DNA of 64,000 nucleotides from Herbidospora sakaeratensis (GCF_001570525.1 NZ_BBXC01000015.1:259651-323650), one strand, 5' to 3'. Shown: positions 37,722 through 47,364, counted from the first letter of the stretch. The notes: generated by a model not told the origin, from the sequence alone. Translations and numbers: made by a program.

Positions 37722-38726
37722 ATGCTTGCCTCGACCACGCGCCGCCGTGTGCTCCTCGGCCTGTCGATTCTCGTGGCGTTGCCCCTGGTGCTGGCGGTGA
37801 CGGGAATGGCCGTGTTACGGCTCGACTACCTGGGCACTCCCTCGGCCACGGCGCGTTCCGCGGGCACCGACGCGTTGTGGATGGGGCACATGTGGGTCGA
37901 CGGGCGGCGTACCGAGAAGGATCTCGAAGCCCTGAAGCCGCGTCTCACGCACATGCGGGACGTGTTCGTGCATTCCGGGCCCTATGGGGCCGACGGGCGG
38001 CTCGATCCGGGCCTCCATCCGAAGTCGCGCGACTTCCTCGCGTGGGCGCGGACCCACCTGCCGGGGGTGCGGGTGCTGCCGTGGCTGGGGCAGACGGTCA
38101 ACGAGGACGACGCGGGCTTCCTCGACCTCGACGACCCGGCCACCCGGGCGAACGTCATCGCGGGGGCGCGCGAGATCGTCGCGCTCGGCTACGACGGCGT
38201 CCACTACAACTTCGAGCCGGTCATGGACGGCGACGCCGCCTACCTGAGCCTGCTGGAGGAGACGCGGGCGGCCATCCCGAACGCCCGGATCTCCATCGCG
38301 AGCCACCAGATCGAGCCGTTCCCCGGCGCGGTGACCGGGTGGAACACGGTGGTCGGGCACGGCAAGTACTGGTCGGAGGGCTACTTCCGGAAGGTGGCCG
38401 AGCGGGTCGACCAGGTCGCGATCATGACCTACGACTCGTGGACGCCCCTCCAGACCGTGTACGGCGGCTGGGTCGCCCGCCAGGCCCGCAAGGCGTTCGC
38501 GCTGGCCCCCGCGTCGACGGGCGTGCTGATCGGCGCCCCGGCCTACCACGACCACAAGCTGGGCCTGACCGACTACGCCGAGAGTGTGGAGATGGCCGCC
38601 GAGGGGCTCCGGCTGGTGATCAGCGAGACCCCGCGCGAGGACACCGGCCTGGCCCTCTACGTGGATTTCGCGGCCACGGAGGAGGATTGGAAGGAGTACC
38701 GCGAGTCATGGGTGCTGGTATCCTAG
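37722..38726 (+). CDS. Membrane-anchored GH18-like barrel with degraded catalytic motif
   Basis: A 334-residue protein with an N-terminal signal anchor (about residues 9-32, [20 protein letters not shown]). The rest reads as a TIM barrel related to GH18: DGVHYNFE at 158-165 aligns with the chitinase DGxDxDxE, keeping the first Asp and the final Glu165 but replacing the two middle Asp with His and Asn. [11 protein letters not shown] and [10 protein letters not shown] are also barrel-like. It may be inactive, a binding protein, or use another substrate. It is divergent from lepA with 14 bases between, and 79 bases before rpsT. Confidence 0.75.
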   Translation: MLASTTRRRVLLGLSILVALPLVLAVTGMAVLRLDYLGTPSATARSAGTDALWMGHMWVDGRRTEKDLEALKPRLTHMRDVFVHSGPYGADGRLDPGLHPKSRDFLAWARTHLPGVRVLPWLGQTVNEDDAGFLDLDDPATRANVIAGAREIVALGYDGVHYNFEPVMDGDAAYLSLLEETRAAIPNARISIASHQIEPFPGAVTGWNTVVGHGKYWSEGYFRKVAERVDQVAIMTYDSWTPLQTVYGGWVARQARKAFALAPASTGVLIGAPAYHDHKLGLTDYAESVEMAAEGLRLVISETPREDTGLALYVDFAATEEDWKEYRESWVLVS

Positions 38727-38804
38727 ACAACTGCGTATGGCACGCCCTCTCACCGAGCCAGCGCGACCCATACCGAAACCCAGACTTCTTTTTGAGGCTT
38801 CTTC

Positions 38805-39074
38805 GTGGCGAACATCAAGTCCCAGATCAAGCGCAACCGGCAGAACGAGAAGGCCCGGCAGCGCAACAAGGCCGTCAAGTCGTCGCTCAAGACGGCTGTC
38901 CGCAAGTTCCGCGAGGCCGCCGAGTCCGGCGACGCCGCCGCGGCGTCCGCGGCGATGCAGGCGGCCAGCCGCCAGCTCGACAAGGCCGTGAGCAAGGGCG
39001 TCATCCACAAGAACCAGGCCGCCAACCGCAAGTCGGCGATCGCCAAGCGCGCCGCCGCCCTCGCGGCCAGCTAG
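38805..39074 (+). CDS. rpsT: 30S ribosomal protein S20
   Basis: An 89-residue basic protein, [20 protein letters not shown] at the start and [20 protein letters not shown] near the end, the full S20 sequence pattern. The start is GTG with GAGG 9 bases upstream. It binds 16S rRNA helices early in 30S assembly. In many actinobacteria it lies between lepA and holA, as here, but an ABC-transporter cassette of 7.5 kb separates it from holA. A terminator follows. Confidence 0.97.
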   Translation: MANIKSQIKRNRQNEKARQRNKAVKSSLKTAVRKFREAAESGDAAAASAAMQAASRQLDKAVSKGVIHKNQAANRKSAIAKRAAALAAS

Positions 39075-39098
39075 GTCTGCGTTCAGCGACGTTCCGGA

Positions 39099-39132
39099 AG
39101 CCGTGTCCCGATTCCCTCGGGGCGCGGCTTTC
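39099..39132 (+). terminator. Terminator of rpsT
   Basis: AGCCGTGTCCCGA (39099-39111) pairs with TCGGGGCGCGGCT (39117-39129), a 13-bp stem with two G-U pairs, followed by TTT. It lies 25 bases after the rpsT stop. Confidence 0.8.
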
Positions 39133-39251
39133 GCCGTTGTCGGGATTCAACCCGTAATATGTCACGTTTTCGATATCACATTGGCATCGCCGCAGCGTAC
39201 CGGCTAGGTCACCGTCTCTTCTGACCGGTCGTCAAGACCGCCCGCTCCCCT

Positions 39252-39280
39252 ATCGTGTGCCGCACAACGGCAAAAACGAT
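39252..39280. promoter_or_regulatory. Composite inverted repeat upstream of the ABC cassette
   Basis: ATCGT and ACGAT outer arms enclose TGCCG-CACAA-CGGCA. TATCGT at 39251-39256 fits a -10 box, so the repeat would lie at the transcription start, just before the GGGAG Shine-Dalgarno. It may be an operator for the exporter genes or a leader hairpin. Confidence 0.4.
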
Positions 39281-39292
39281 GGGAGTCGGTAC

Positions 39293-42200
39293 ATGCGGGG
39301 GCGTATTCCGCTGGTCCTGCGGCGCGCGCTCAGCCAGCCGCTCCTCCTCGTCGCCGCGTTCGGTTCGATCCTGCTGGCCACCACCGCGCTGGTGGCGCTG
39401 ATCATGTACGCCGTCACCGTCGCCGAGGTCGGCGTCCGCCGGACCATGGAGACCGCCCCGATCCGGACCACCTCGGCCAAGGTCACCACGCCGGTCGACG
39501 CGACGACCTTCCCCCAGCGCGACGCCCTCGTCCGGGCGCAGCTCGCCAAGACGTACGGCGACGTGCCCGCCGAGGTGACGGTCGGCATCCGGTCCGACTC
39601 CTACGCGATGCCCGGCCAGGAGAAGCTGGAGCAGCCCGAGCTGACCCGGTTCGCCACCTACCAGCACCTCGACCGGCACGCGCAGCTCGTCGAGGGCGCC
39701 TGGCCGGCCGCCTCGCCGTCGGGGGTCGTCGAGGTCGCGCTGTCGCAGCCGGCCGCCCAGGAGATGGACCTGACCAGCGGGGCCACCTTCACGATCGTGG
39801 GGCGGCTCGACGACAAGCCCGTCGACGTGAAGGTCAGCGGGATCTTCCGGCTGACCGACCCCTACAGCGACCGGTGGAACGACGACGAACTGCTGCGGCG
39901 GGGCGCGGAGATCCGCAACTACACGACGTACGGGCCGCTGATGGTGGCGGAGGAGACGTTCGTCCAGCGGTTCGCGACGAACGTGACGGCGACCTGGTTC
40001 GCGGTGCCCGATTTGCGGGACCTGCCGCGTGAGGAGCTGCGGCCGTTCGCCGACGCGGTGGCCGCGCTCAACGACGACGTCAAGCGCGAGTGCACCGGCT
40101 GCGCGACGACCAGCAACCTGCCCGAGATGCTCGCCCAGCTCGACCAGGCCGCGCTGGTGGCCCGCTCGACGATGCTGGTGCCGGTGCTGCAGCTGCTGGT
40201 GCTGGCGGCGTACGCGCTGATGCTGACGGCGCGGCTGCTGGCCGACCACCGGCGGATGGAGGTCGCGCTGCTGCGCTCGCGCGGCGCCGGGTCGTTGCGC
40301 CTCGGGCTGCTGGCGGGGGCCGAGTCGCTGCTGGTGGCGCTGCCGTGCGCGATCGTGGCGCCGTTCCTGGCCCCTCCCGTGCTGACGCTGGTCGGGTCGC
40401 TGCCGTGGTTGCGGGCCACCGGGGTGCGGCTGACGCCCACGCCCAACCTGTCGACGTTCCTGATCTCCGCCGGAGTGGCGGTCGCGTGCGCCGTGCTGCT
40501 GGCGCTGCCGGCCTGGCGGGGGGCGCGGCGGACGTACATAGAAGAACAGTCGGCCCGCGGGCGCGGCGAGAAGCAGGGGCTCATCCAGCGCGCCGGCGGC
40601 GACCTGGTCCTGCTCGTCGTCGCGGCGCTCGCGGTCTGGCAGCTCCAGCGGTACGGCTCTCCGGTCACGTCCACGACGAGCGGCGGTCTGGGCATCGACC
40701 CGCTGATCGTGACGGGACCGGCACTGGCCCTTCTGTGCGGGGGCATGCTGGGCCTGCGGCTCGTCCCGATCGTCTCGGGCATCGCCGAACGGTGGACGAG
40801 CCGCAGGTCCAGTCTCGCGCCGGCGCTGGGCGCCTGGCAGGTCAGCCGCCGCCCGCTGCGTTACTCGGGCCCGGTGCTGCTGCTCACGATGGCCATCGCG
40901 ATCGGCGTGGTGTCGGTCGCGACGGCGGCGACCTGGCGGGGGTCCCAGGAGGACCAGGCGCGCCACATCGCCGCCGCCGACCTGCGGGTCGCCGGGCCGG
41001 TCGCGGGCGCCGAACTGGGCGCGCTCGGCCGGGCGGGCACCTACGCGGCGCTGCCCGGCGTCACCGGGATCAGCCCGGTCTACCGGGGCGCGGTCGAGCT
41101 CGGCGGCGACGACGCGGTGTTCCTGGCCGCCGACGCCGGACGCCTCGACGGGCTGCTGCACCTGCGTTCCGACCTCACCTCGATGACCGTGCCGGAACTG
41201 GCGGGCGAGCTCTCCTCGGCCCGCCCCGACCCGGCCTCGATCGCGATCCCGGGCGAACCCGCCACGCTGACGCTCGACCTCCGGTTCACCCTCGCCGACC
41301 CGGCCCGCGCCGACGGCTACCAGGGCATGCCCCTACGGCTGGTCGTCCGCGACCGCCTCGGCACCCGGACCGAGGTCCGCACCCCCGCGCTCCGCACCGA
41401 CGGCCGCGACCACAAGGTGACCGCCGACCTGAAGGCGCTGGGCGGGCGCTCCGGCACGATCGCCTACCCGCTGACGATCGAGGGCCTGCTGCTCGACGTG
41501 CCGATCCCGCCCGAGGGCAGCGCGCTCACGCTGGCCGTCGGCGCGGTCACCACCGACGCCGGGGCCCCGCTGGCCGCGCCGTCGTGGACGGTCGCGCAGC
41601 GCGGCAAGGCCAACCTCGACAAGCCGGCGGTCACGCCCGGCGGGTTCCTGACGCTGACGACCGGCCGCCCGGCCTCCCACCCGGCCGACGTGCCGGTCGA
41701 GTCGGAGCACATCGCGATGCTGCCCGGCCCGGCGTCGCCGGCGACGCTGCCGGTCGCGGTCACCGCCGACCTGGCCGCCAGTTCGAAGCTGGTGATCGGC
41801 AAGACGGCGACCATGGCGATCGACGGCACGCCGACCCCGGTGACGCCCATCGCCATCCTGGACGCGATGCCCGGCACCGAGGGCGTGCAGCCGGCCGTGC
41901 TGGCCGACCTGGAGACCCTCCAGGCCCGCGACCTCACGGGGGCGTACGCGCCGCATCCCGCCACGGAGTGGTGGCTGGCCACCGGCGACCAGCGGGCCGA
42001 GGCCGAGATGACCCGGCACATCGACTGGGACCAGACGATCGTGTCGCGGACCACGCTGACCCGCCAGCTCCAGGACGACCCGCTGGCCAGCGGCCTGCAG
42101 GGCGCGCTGATCCTCGGCTTCGCGGCGGCGCTGGTCTTCGCGGTGCTCGGCTTCCTCGTCAACGCCGCCGTCGCGGCCCGCGAGCGCGCCACCGAGTTCG

Positions 42201-42517
42201 CGCTGCTGCGCGCGCTCGGGGTGAGCTTCAACCAGGTCTTCGGGCTGCTCGCCGTCGAGCAGACCTTCATCATCGGGTTGTCCCTGCTGGGCGGTACGGC
42301 TCTCGCCGTCGCCGTGGCCACCCTCGTCGTGCCGCACATCGTGCTCACCGGGCAGGCGACGGCGGTGACCCCCGGGGTGCTGCTCGACATCCCGTGGGGC
42401 GCGACGGCCGCCCTGCTCGCGGTGGTGGCGCTGTTGCTGTTCGCGGTGGTCGCGGGCCTGGCCCGCACGCTCCGCCGCCAGGGTCTCGGCCGCGCGCTGC
42501 GCATCGGGGAGGACTGA
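39293..42517 (+). CDS. FtsX/MacB-type ABC transporter permease (1074 residues)
   Basis: A very large permease. One helix near residues 14-36 (LLLVAAFGSILLATTALVAL) is followed by an extracellular domain of about 260 residues, then a helix cluster at about 300-430, a second restart around 530-555 (GPVLLLTMAIAIGVVSVATA), another large extracellular domain and a final helix cluster at about 945-1060. Two FtsX cores thus lie in one chain. A Cys pair is at ECTGC. Such proteins couple ATP to work on lipoproteins, peptides or cell-wall enzymes. The start at 39293 has GGGAG 7 bases before. The next permease starts at once after the stop. Confidence 0.87.
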   Translation: MRGRIPLVLRRALSQPLLLVAAFGSILLATTALVALIMYAVTVAEVGVRRTMETAPIRTTSAKVTTPVDATTFPQRDALVRAQLAKTYGDVPAEVTVGIRSDSYAMPGQEKLEQPELTRFATYQHLDRHAQLVEGAWPAASPSGVVEVALSQPAAQEMDLTSGATFTIVGRLDDKPVDVKVSGIFRLTDPYSDRWNDDELLRRGAEIRNYTTYGPLMVAEETFVQRFATNVTATWFAVPDLRDLPREELRPFADAVAALNDDVKRECTGCATTSNLPEMLAQLDQAALVARSTMLVPVLQLLVLAAYALMLTARLLADHRRMEVALLRSRGAGSLRLGLLAGAESLLVALPCAIVAPFLAPPVLTLVGSLPWLRATGVRLTPTPNLSTFLISAGVAVACAVLLALPAWRGARRTYIEEQSARGRGEKQGLIQRAGGDLVLLVVAALAVWQLQRYGSPVTSTTSGGLGIDPLIVTGPALALLCGGMLGLRLVPIVSGIAERWTSRRSSLAPALGAWQVSRRPLRYSGPVLLLTMAIAIGVVSVATAATWRGSQEDQARHIAAADLRVAGPVAGAELGALGRAGTYAALPGVTGISPVYRGAVELGGDDAVFLAADAGRLDGLLHLRSDLTSMTVPELAGELSSARPDPASIAIPGEPATLTLDLRFTLADPARADGYQGMPLRLVVRDRLGTRTEVRTPALRTDGRDHKVTADLKALGGRSGTIAYPLTIEGLLLDVPIPPEGSALTLAVGAVTTDAGAPLAAPSWTVAQRGKANLDKPAVTPGGFLTLTTGRPASHPADVPVESEHIAMLPGPASPATLPVAVTADLAASSKLVIGKTATMAIDGTPTPVTPIAILDAMPGTEGVQPAVLADLETLQARDLTGAYAPHPATEWWLATGDQRAEAEMTRHIDWDQTIVSRTTLTRQLQDDPLASGLQGALILGFAAALVFAVLGFLVNAAVAARERATEFALLRALGVSFNQVFGLLAVEQTFIIGLSLLGGTALAVAVATLVVPHIVLTGQATAVTPGVLLDIPWGATAALLAVVALLLFAVVAGLARTLRRQGLGRALRIGED

Positions 42518-45187
42518 GTGAACGTCTGGCAGCTCGTCAAGGTGCACCGGGGCGCCGCCCTGGTGCTGGCGCTGCTGAGCCTCTCCGCGTCGCTGCTGCT
42601 GGCGGCGCTGCCCCGGGGCTACGAGCGAGCCTACGACGACGCCGTCCACGGCATGCTCGGCGACGTCTCCGTGCAGGTGACCGACCTCGGCGTGACCGGG
42701 CGGCCGATCGCGCCGCAGGCGCTGCTCACCCGGCCGGCCGACTTCGAGAACCGGTACGAGGAGATCGCCAAGGGCCTCCCGGCGCAGCTGCGCCGGGTGG
42801 TCGTCCCGCTCGGGCAGGGCACCTCCCACTTCGCCGCCAAGACCACCGGCACCCCGCTCAGCGACCGCGTCGACGGTCCCCGGCGGAACAACCAGTACGT
42901 CGACTTCTCGTGGTTGCCCGGCGCGGCGTCCCGGGTGAAGTGGGTCAAGGGCCGGCCGCCCGGCGCGTCGTCGGCGCTGCCCCGGCTGCCCGGCCGGCCC
43001 GACCTCAAGGACCTGACGGTCATCGAGATCGGCCTGGTGGCCGAGGTCGTCGACGAGATGGGCCTCGACGTCGGCGCCACCCTGCTGCTCGGCAACAGCT
43101 ATCCGGTCGTGGCCGAGGTCACCGGCCTCTATGAGCTGACCGACGCGGCCGACCCGTACTGGGAGCACAACGGCGAGGTCACCAGGGTCGTCGAACGCCC
43201 CATCCCCCACTCGACCGACAACGAGTGGTTGACCTCCGGCCTGATCAGCGACGACGGCCTGGCCAAGCTCGACCAGCGCCGCGAGGTGAGCTACTGGTGG
43301 ATCTTCGGCGTCGACCGCGCCCGGGTCGCGGCGGCCACCGCCCCGGCGATGATCGCCGAGGTGAACGACTACCAGCGGTTCCTGGGCGAACTGTCGGGCG
43401 GCGCGCTCGGCAGCCCGCTCGACCTCCACTACGAGCTGCTGACCGGCCTCAACCGGGTGCTCGGCGACTTCCTGGTCGTGCTGCGCACCGCCGAGACGCT
43501 GCTCTACCTGCTGCTGGGCGGGCTCGCGGTGGTGTCGCTCGGCGTGCTGGCGCTGGCCGTGCAGCTGCTCACCGAGCGGATGCGCTCGGGCCTGTCGCTG
43601 GTACGGGCCCGCGGCGCCTCCCTCGCCCAGGTGGTGCGGGCCGGGGTCGGGGTGGTCGCGCTGGCGGTGCTGCCCGCCGCGCTGGCCGGCTACGGCCTGT
43701 CGTACCTGGTGCCCGGCCCGTCGACGCCGCTCGCGCACGTCGTGCCGGTCGTGCTGACCGTGGCGACGCTGCTGTTCGCGACCGGGCGGCTCGCCGTGGC
43801 GCACCGGCGTCCGCTGAAGGACAGCCGTTCCGACCTCGTGTCGGCCCGTCCCTCGCCGCGCCGCATCGCCCTGGAGTCGCTCGTCGTGCTGCTCGGTGTG
43901 GGCGGCGCGTACCTGATGCGTACGCGCGGGGTGGCGAGCGAGGCGCAGGAACTCGGCGTCGACCCGTTCCTGGTGCTGGCGCCCGCCGGGCTGGCGCTGG
44001 CCGCCGGGATCCTCACGCTGCGGCTCTACCCGCTGCCGCTGAAGTTGTTCACGCGGCTGGCCGGACGGCGTCCCGGGGCCGTGCCGTTCCTGGGGCTGAC
44101 GCTGGCCGCGCGGTCGCGCGGCGGGGCGGCGCTGCCGGTGCTGATTTTGTTGCCCGCCCTCGCCGTGTCGGTGTTCGGGGCGCTGGTGTCGGGCGCGATC
44201 GGCGACACCCAGAGCCGGGCCGCGTGGCGCGACGTCGGCGCGCAGGCCCGGATCGAACGGGCCGCCGAGATCCCCGAGGACGTGGTCGCCAGGGTCGAGG
44301 CGCTGCCCGGAGTCACCTCGGTGCTGCGGGCCGGGAAGGGCAACGTGCAGGTCGGGATCGGCGGCATGCGGGCCACCGTGTTGTCCATCGACCTGAAGGA
44401 CTACCGCGAGCTCGTCGACGGCTCGCCCCTGACGGTGCCCGACCCGCCGCGCGGGCTCGGCGTCCCGGCGCTGGTGTCGACGACGCTGGTGCCGTACAAG
44501 GAGATCGAGGTCGGGTGGCACACCCGGATGACGATCCGCAACATGGGCCGGCTCGACGAGCTGCCCGGACTGTCGTTCCCGGGCGAGAACCTGATCGTGA
44601 TGCCGTTCGACGGGCCGAAGCGGGCGGGGCTCCGGACGTACACGAACATCCTGCTGGTCGACGGGGACGTCGACCGGGCGACGCTGGAACGCACGGTCGG
44701 CCTGGCCGACGCCGAGATCGAGACCTACGCGAGCGCGCTGGCCGACGTCCAGGACACCCCGCTGACCGGCGCCGTCACGGTCGCCTTCACCGTCGCCACC
44801 CTGGCGATGGGCGTCTACGCGCTGATCGCCGTGATCGTGGCCCTGGTCATCGGCGCCGCCGACCGCGCCAAGGCGCTGTCGTTCCTGCGTACGCTGGGCC
44901 TGTCCCAGCAGCAGGCCCGCACGCTGACCGTGCTGGAGGTGGCCCCCCTGATCGTGCTGACCGCCGTGGCCGGCCTCGCGCTCGGCCTGGTGCTGCCGTT
45001 GGTGATCGGCCCCGGCCTCGACCTGTCGTCGTTCGCGGGCCTGGCCGTCACCGACTTCCCGCTGACCTTCACCACACCCGCCCTGCTGGCGGCCGCCCTG
45101 ACCGCCGTCTCGATCCTCGGCGCCTTCGCCCACGCGACCGCCGGCCGCCGTGTCACCACCGCACTCCGAGTGGGGGAATCCTCATGA
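42518..45187 (+). CDS. FtsX/MacB-type ABC transporter permease (889 residues)
   Basis: The second large permease. It has a helix near residues 11-30 (AALVLALLSLSASLLLAALP), an extracellular domain, helices at about 325-425 and 440-520, a second extracellular domain, and C-terminal helices at about 755-880 ending GRRVTTALRVGESS. GARASLAQVVRAGVG-like and ALSFLRTLGLSQQQARTL segments are the FtsX coupling helices. The GTG start follows the previous stop directly and has GGAGG upstream. It overlaps the first ATPase gene by ATGA. Substrate unknown. Confidence 0.87.
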   Translation: MNVWQLVKVHRGAALVLALLSLSASLLLAALPRGYERAYDDAVHGMLGDVSVQVTDLGVTGRPIAPQALLTRPADFENRYEEIAKGLPAQLRRVVVPLGQGTSHFAAKTTGTPLSDRVDGPRRNNQYVDFSWLPGAASRVKWVKGRPPGASSALPRLPGRPDLKDLTVIEIGLVAEVVDEMGLDVGATLLLGNSYPVVAEVTGLYELTDAADPYWEHNGEVTRVVERPIPHSTDNEWLTSGLISDDGLAKLDQRREVSYWWIFGVDRARVAAATAPAMIAEVNDYQRFLGELSGGALGSPLDLHYELLTGLNRVLGDFLVVLRTAETLLYLLLGGLAVVSLGVLALAVQLLTERMRSGLSLVRARGASLAQVVRAGVGVVALAVLPAALAGYGLSYLVPGPSTPLAHVVPVVLTVATLLFATGRLAVAHRRPLKDSRSDLVSARPSPRRIALESLVVLLGVGGAYLMRTRGVASEAQELGVDPFLVLAPAGLALAAGILTLRLYPLPLKLFTRLAGRRPGAVPFLGLTLAARSRGGAALPVLILLPALAVSVFGALVSGAIGDTQSRAAWRDVGAQARIERAAEIPEDVVARVEALPGVTSVLRAGKGNVQVGIGGMRATVLSIDLKDYRELVDGSPLTVPDPPRGLGVPALVSTTLVPYKEIEVGWHTRMTIRNMGRLDELPGLSFPGENLIVMPFDGPKRAGLRTYTNILLVDGDVDRATLERTVGLADAEIETYASALADVQDTPLTGAVTVAFTVATLAMGVYALIAVIVALVIGAADRAKALSFLRTLGLSQQQARTLTVLEVAPLIVLTAVAGLALGLVLPLVIGPGLDLSSFAGLAVTDFPLTFTTPALLAAALTAVSILGAFAHATAGRRVTTALRVGESS

Positions 45188-46107
45188 CCACCCTGTCCGA
45201 CCTGGAGGCCCAGGCCACCCGCCGGGCGCCCGCGTTCGGCGAGCACGCCCACATCCTGTGCGACAACCTGGTCCGCATCTACAAGACCGAGGGCGTCGAG
45301 GTGGTCGCCCTGCAGGGCCTCGACCTGCTGATCGAGAAGGGCGAGCTGATCGCCGTCGTCGGCGCGTCGGGCTCGGGCAAGTCGACCCTGCTGAACGTGC
45401 TCTCGGGCCTGGACGTGCCGACCGCGGGCCTCGCCCGGGTGGCCGGCATGGACCTGCTGTCGATGACGGCCAAGGACCGCCTGCGCTACCGCCGTTCGGT
45501 CGTCGGCTTCATCTGGCAGCAGACCGCCCGCAACCTGCTCCCCTACCTGACGGCCCGCGAGAACGTGCTGCTCCCGATGAAGCTGGCCGGCAAGAAGGTC
45601 ACCCCCGGCAGGGCCGACGGCCTGCTCGACCTCCTCGGCGTCGCCGACTGCGCCCCCCGCCGCCCCGGCCAGATGTCAGGCGGCGAGCAGCAGCGCGTGG
45701 CCATCGCCGTGGCCCTGGCCAACTCCCCCGAGGTGATCCTGGCCGACGAGCCGACGGGCGAACTCGACAGCGACACCTCCGAGGAGGTGTTCGGCGCGCT
45801 GCGCCGCGCCAACCGCGAACTCGGCGTGACGGCCGTCATCGTCACCCACGACCCCCTGGTCTCGGAACAGGTCGACCGGACGGTCGGCATCCGCGACGGC
45901 CGCACCTCCAGTGAGACCCTGCGCCGCACCTCGGAAGACGGCGACGTGATCGCCGAGGAGTACGCGGTCCTCGACCGGGTGGGCCGCCTGCAGCTCCCCC
46001 GTGACTTCATGAACGCGCTGGAGATGGAACGGCGCGTCAGACTCGAACTCGAACGCGACCACATCGGAGTGTGGCCGGCCGGCGCTGGCGAGGAGAACGG
46101 CGAATGA
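45184..46107 (+). CDS. ABC ATPase with C-terminal AbrB-like domain
   Basis: A 307-residue protein. Residues 1-240 are a MacB/LolD-type ATPase: Walker A VVGASGSGKSTLLN (59-71), signature MSGGEQQRVAIAVAL (164-178), Walker B VILADEPTGELDS (184-196) and switch His in VTHDP. Residues 259-298 (EYAVLDRVGRLQLPRDFMNA, then LEMERRVRLELERDHIGVWP) match the swapped-hairpin AbrB/SpoVT pattern, D--GR--LP---- AL ----RV-LE---- I -- P. This domain normally binds DNA as a dimer. Start 45184 overlaps the permease stop. The fusion is unusual and may couple transport to regulation or only dimerise the ATPase. Confidence 0.9.
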   Translation: MTTLSDLEAQATRRAPAFGEHAHILCDNLVRIYKTEGVEVVALQGLDLLIEKGELIAVVGASGSGKSTLLNVLSGLDVPTAGLARVAGMDLLSMTAKDRLRYRRSVVGFIWQQTARNLLPYLTARENVLLPMKLAGKKVTPGRADGLLDLLGVADCAPRRPGQMSGGEQQRVAIAVALANSPEVILADEPTGELDSDTSEEVFGALRRANRELGVTAVIVTHDPLVSEQVDRTVGIRDGRTSSETLRRTSEDGDVIAEEYAVLDRVGRLQLPRDFMNALEMERRVRLELERDHIGVWPAGAGEENGE

Positions 46108-46790
46108 GCGCACCGCTTGTCGTGGTGGAAGGTCTGCGCAAGGTCTACCCGCGCGGCGTCGAGGCGCTGCGCGGCGTGTCCTTCACCGCTTCACCCGGGG
46201 AACTGATCGCCGTCCGCGGCCGGTCGGGTTCGGGGAAGACGACCCTGCTGAACCTGCTCGGCGGCCTCGACGCGCCGACCGAGGGACGGGTGTTCGTCGA
46301 CGGGAAGGAGGTCACGGCCCTGCCGGAAGCCGGGCTCCTGGAGCTGCGGCGGGACGTGATCGGGTTCGTATTCCAGTCGTTCGGGCTGATCCCCGTGTTG
46401 TCGGCGGCGGAGAACGTGGGGGTGCCGATGCGCCTCAGCCGGACGGCGCCTGCCGAACGCGACGAGCGGGTCAAGGCCTTGCTCGCCCTTGTGGGGCTGG
46501 AGCAGCATGCCAACCAGCGGCCCTACGAGCTGTCCGGAGGGCAGCAGCAGCGGGTGGCGATCGCGCGGTCACTGGCCAACCGGCCGAAGCTGCTGATCGC
46601 CGACGAGCCGACGGGGCAGCTCGACTCGCAGACGGCGCGGCAGATCATGCAACTGCTGCGGGCGCTGGTGCGGAGCGAGGGGGTCACCGCGGTGGTGGCG
46701 ACTCACGATCCGAGTTTGATCACGCTGGCGGATCGGGTGCTGGAACTGCGGGACGGGGTGTTCCAGGAGGCGGAGACGTCGGCGGCCTGA
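46104..46790 (+). CDS. ABC ATPase, MacB/LolD type
   Basis: A 228-residue ATPase without extra domains. Walker A is VRGRSGSGKTTLLNLL near residue 39, the signature LSGGQQQRVAIARSL, Walker B LLIADEPTGQLDSQ and switch His in ATHDPSL. Q-loop region FVFQSFGLIPVLSA is typical of FtsE/MacB-class partners. It starts at 46104 inside the previous stop; the longer open frame upstream is a shadow. With the first ATPase it may form a heterodimer serving the two different permeases. Confidence 0.92.
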   Translation: MSAPLVVVEGLRKVYPRGVEALRGVSFTASPGELIAVRGRSGSGKTTLLNLLGGLDAPTEGRVFVDGKEVTALPEAGLLELRRDVIGFVFQSFGLIPVLSAAENVGVPMRLSRTAPAERDERVKALLALVGLEQHANQRPYELSGGQQQRVAIARSLANRPKLLIADEPTGQLDSQTARQIMQLLRALVRSEGVTAVVATHDPSLITLADRVLELRDGVFQEAETSAA

Positions 46791-46875
46791 GCGGCCCCAT
46801 ACGAGATATCTGCGATGCCTGGCTGACATCGGTCGCCATCTCGGAACGGTGGTCACGTGGGTCCTTGACCCGGCC

Positions 46876-47364
46876 TCATCCCGTTCGGCGCGGATGGGTG
46901 AGCCATGCGCCGATGAGCTCGATGTCCCCGTCTGTCATGCCGTCTTGGGGACGCACCCGGTGAAGCAGGGCCGGTGCGGGGTGATGCCGAGCCACCCAGC
47001 GGCGGTCGATGTCCGTCATTTCGTCATCCGCCCAGACGAAGGGGCGGCCCGCGGCCCACTCCACCAGGTGGCGGGTCTTCCAGTGGAGTTCGCCCTGCTC
47101 GTCGGCGTCGGGCCAGTCGACGTAGGGCAGGTCGGGCAGGCCGAGGATCGGCGCGATGACGTCGTTGGCGTGGCATGCCCAGGTGGTCGCCCAGACGAGT
47201 TCGCAGGGCAACGCCGCGAGCTTGGGACCGAGCTCCGGGTCGACTCGGCCGAGCAACGGGTTCTCCCGTGACGACGCGTGGGAGTTACGGGTGGGGTGGT
47301 GACCGCCGAAGGGGATGACCGGGCCGTCGACGTCCAGGAATAGAATCGGGAAATCGCCGGGCAT
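46876..47364 (-). CDS. HAD-like domain protein
   Basis: A 162-residue protein beginning MPGDFPILFLDVDGPVIPFG. FLDVDG is the HAD motif I (DxD nucleophile and acid), WATTWACHANDVI is motif II-like (Thr) and FVWADDEMTDIDRRW supplies the acidic motif IV. Motif III lysine may be in the HWKTRHLVEW segment. It belongs to a small actinobacterial family of secreted-free HAD proteins with unknown substrate. TATGCT ends 6 bases before the ATG, predicting a leaderless message. Confidence 0.82.
   Translation of the reverse strand: MPGDFPILFLDVDGPVIPFGGHHPTRNSHASSRENPLLGRVDPELGPKLAALPCELVWATTWACHANDVIAPILGLPDLPYVDWPDADEQGELHWKTRHLVEWAAGRPFVWADDEMTDIDRRWVARHHPAPALLHRVRPQDGMTDGDIELIGAWLTHPRRTG

Noticed and set aside
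41333..45133. Minus-strand frame of 1266 residues opposite the two permease genes
   Set aside because: It is rich in Gln, Arg, Gly and His with no domains, and is the antisense shadow of high-GC codons in the real plus-strand permeases.
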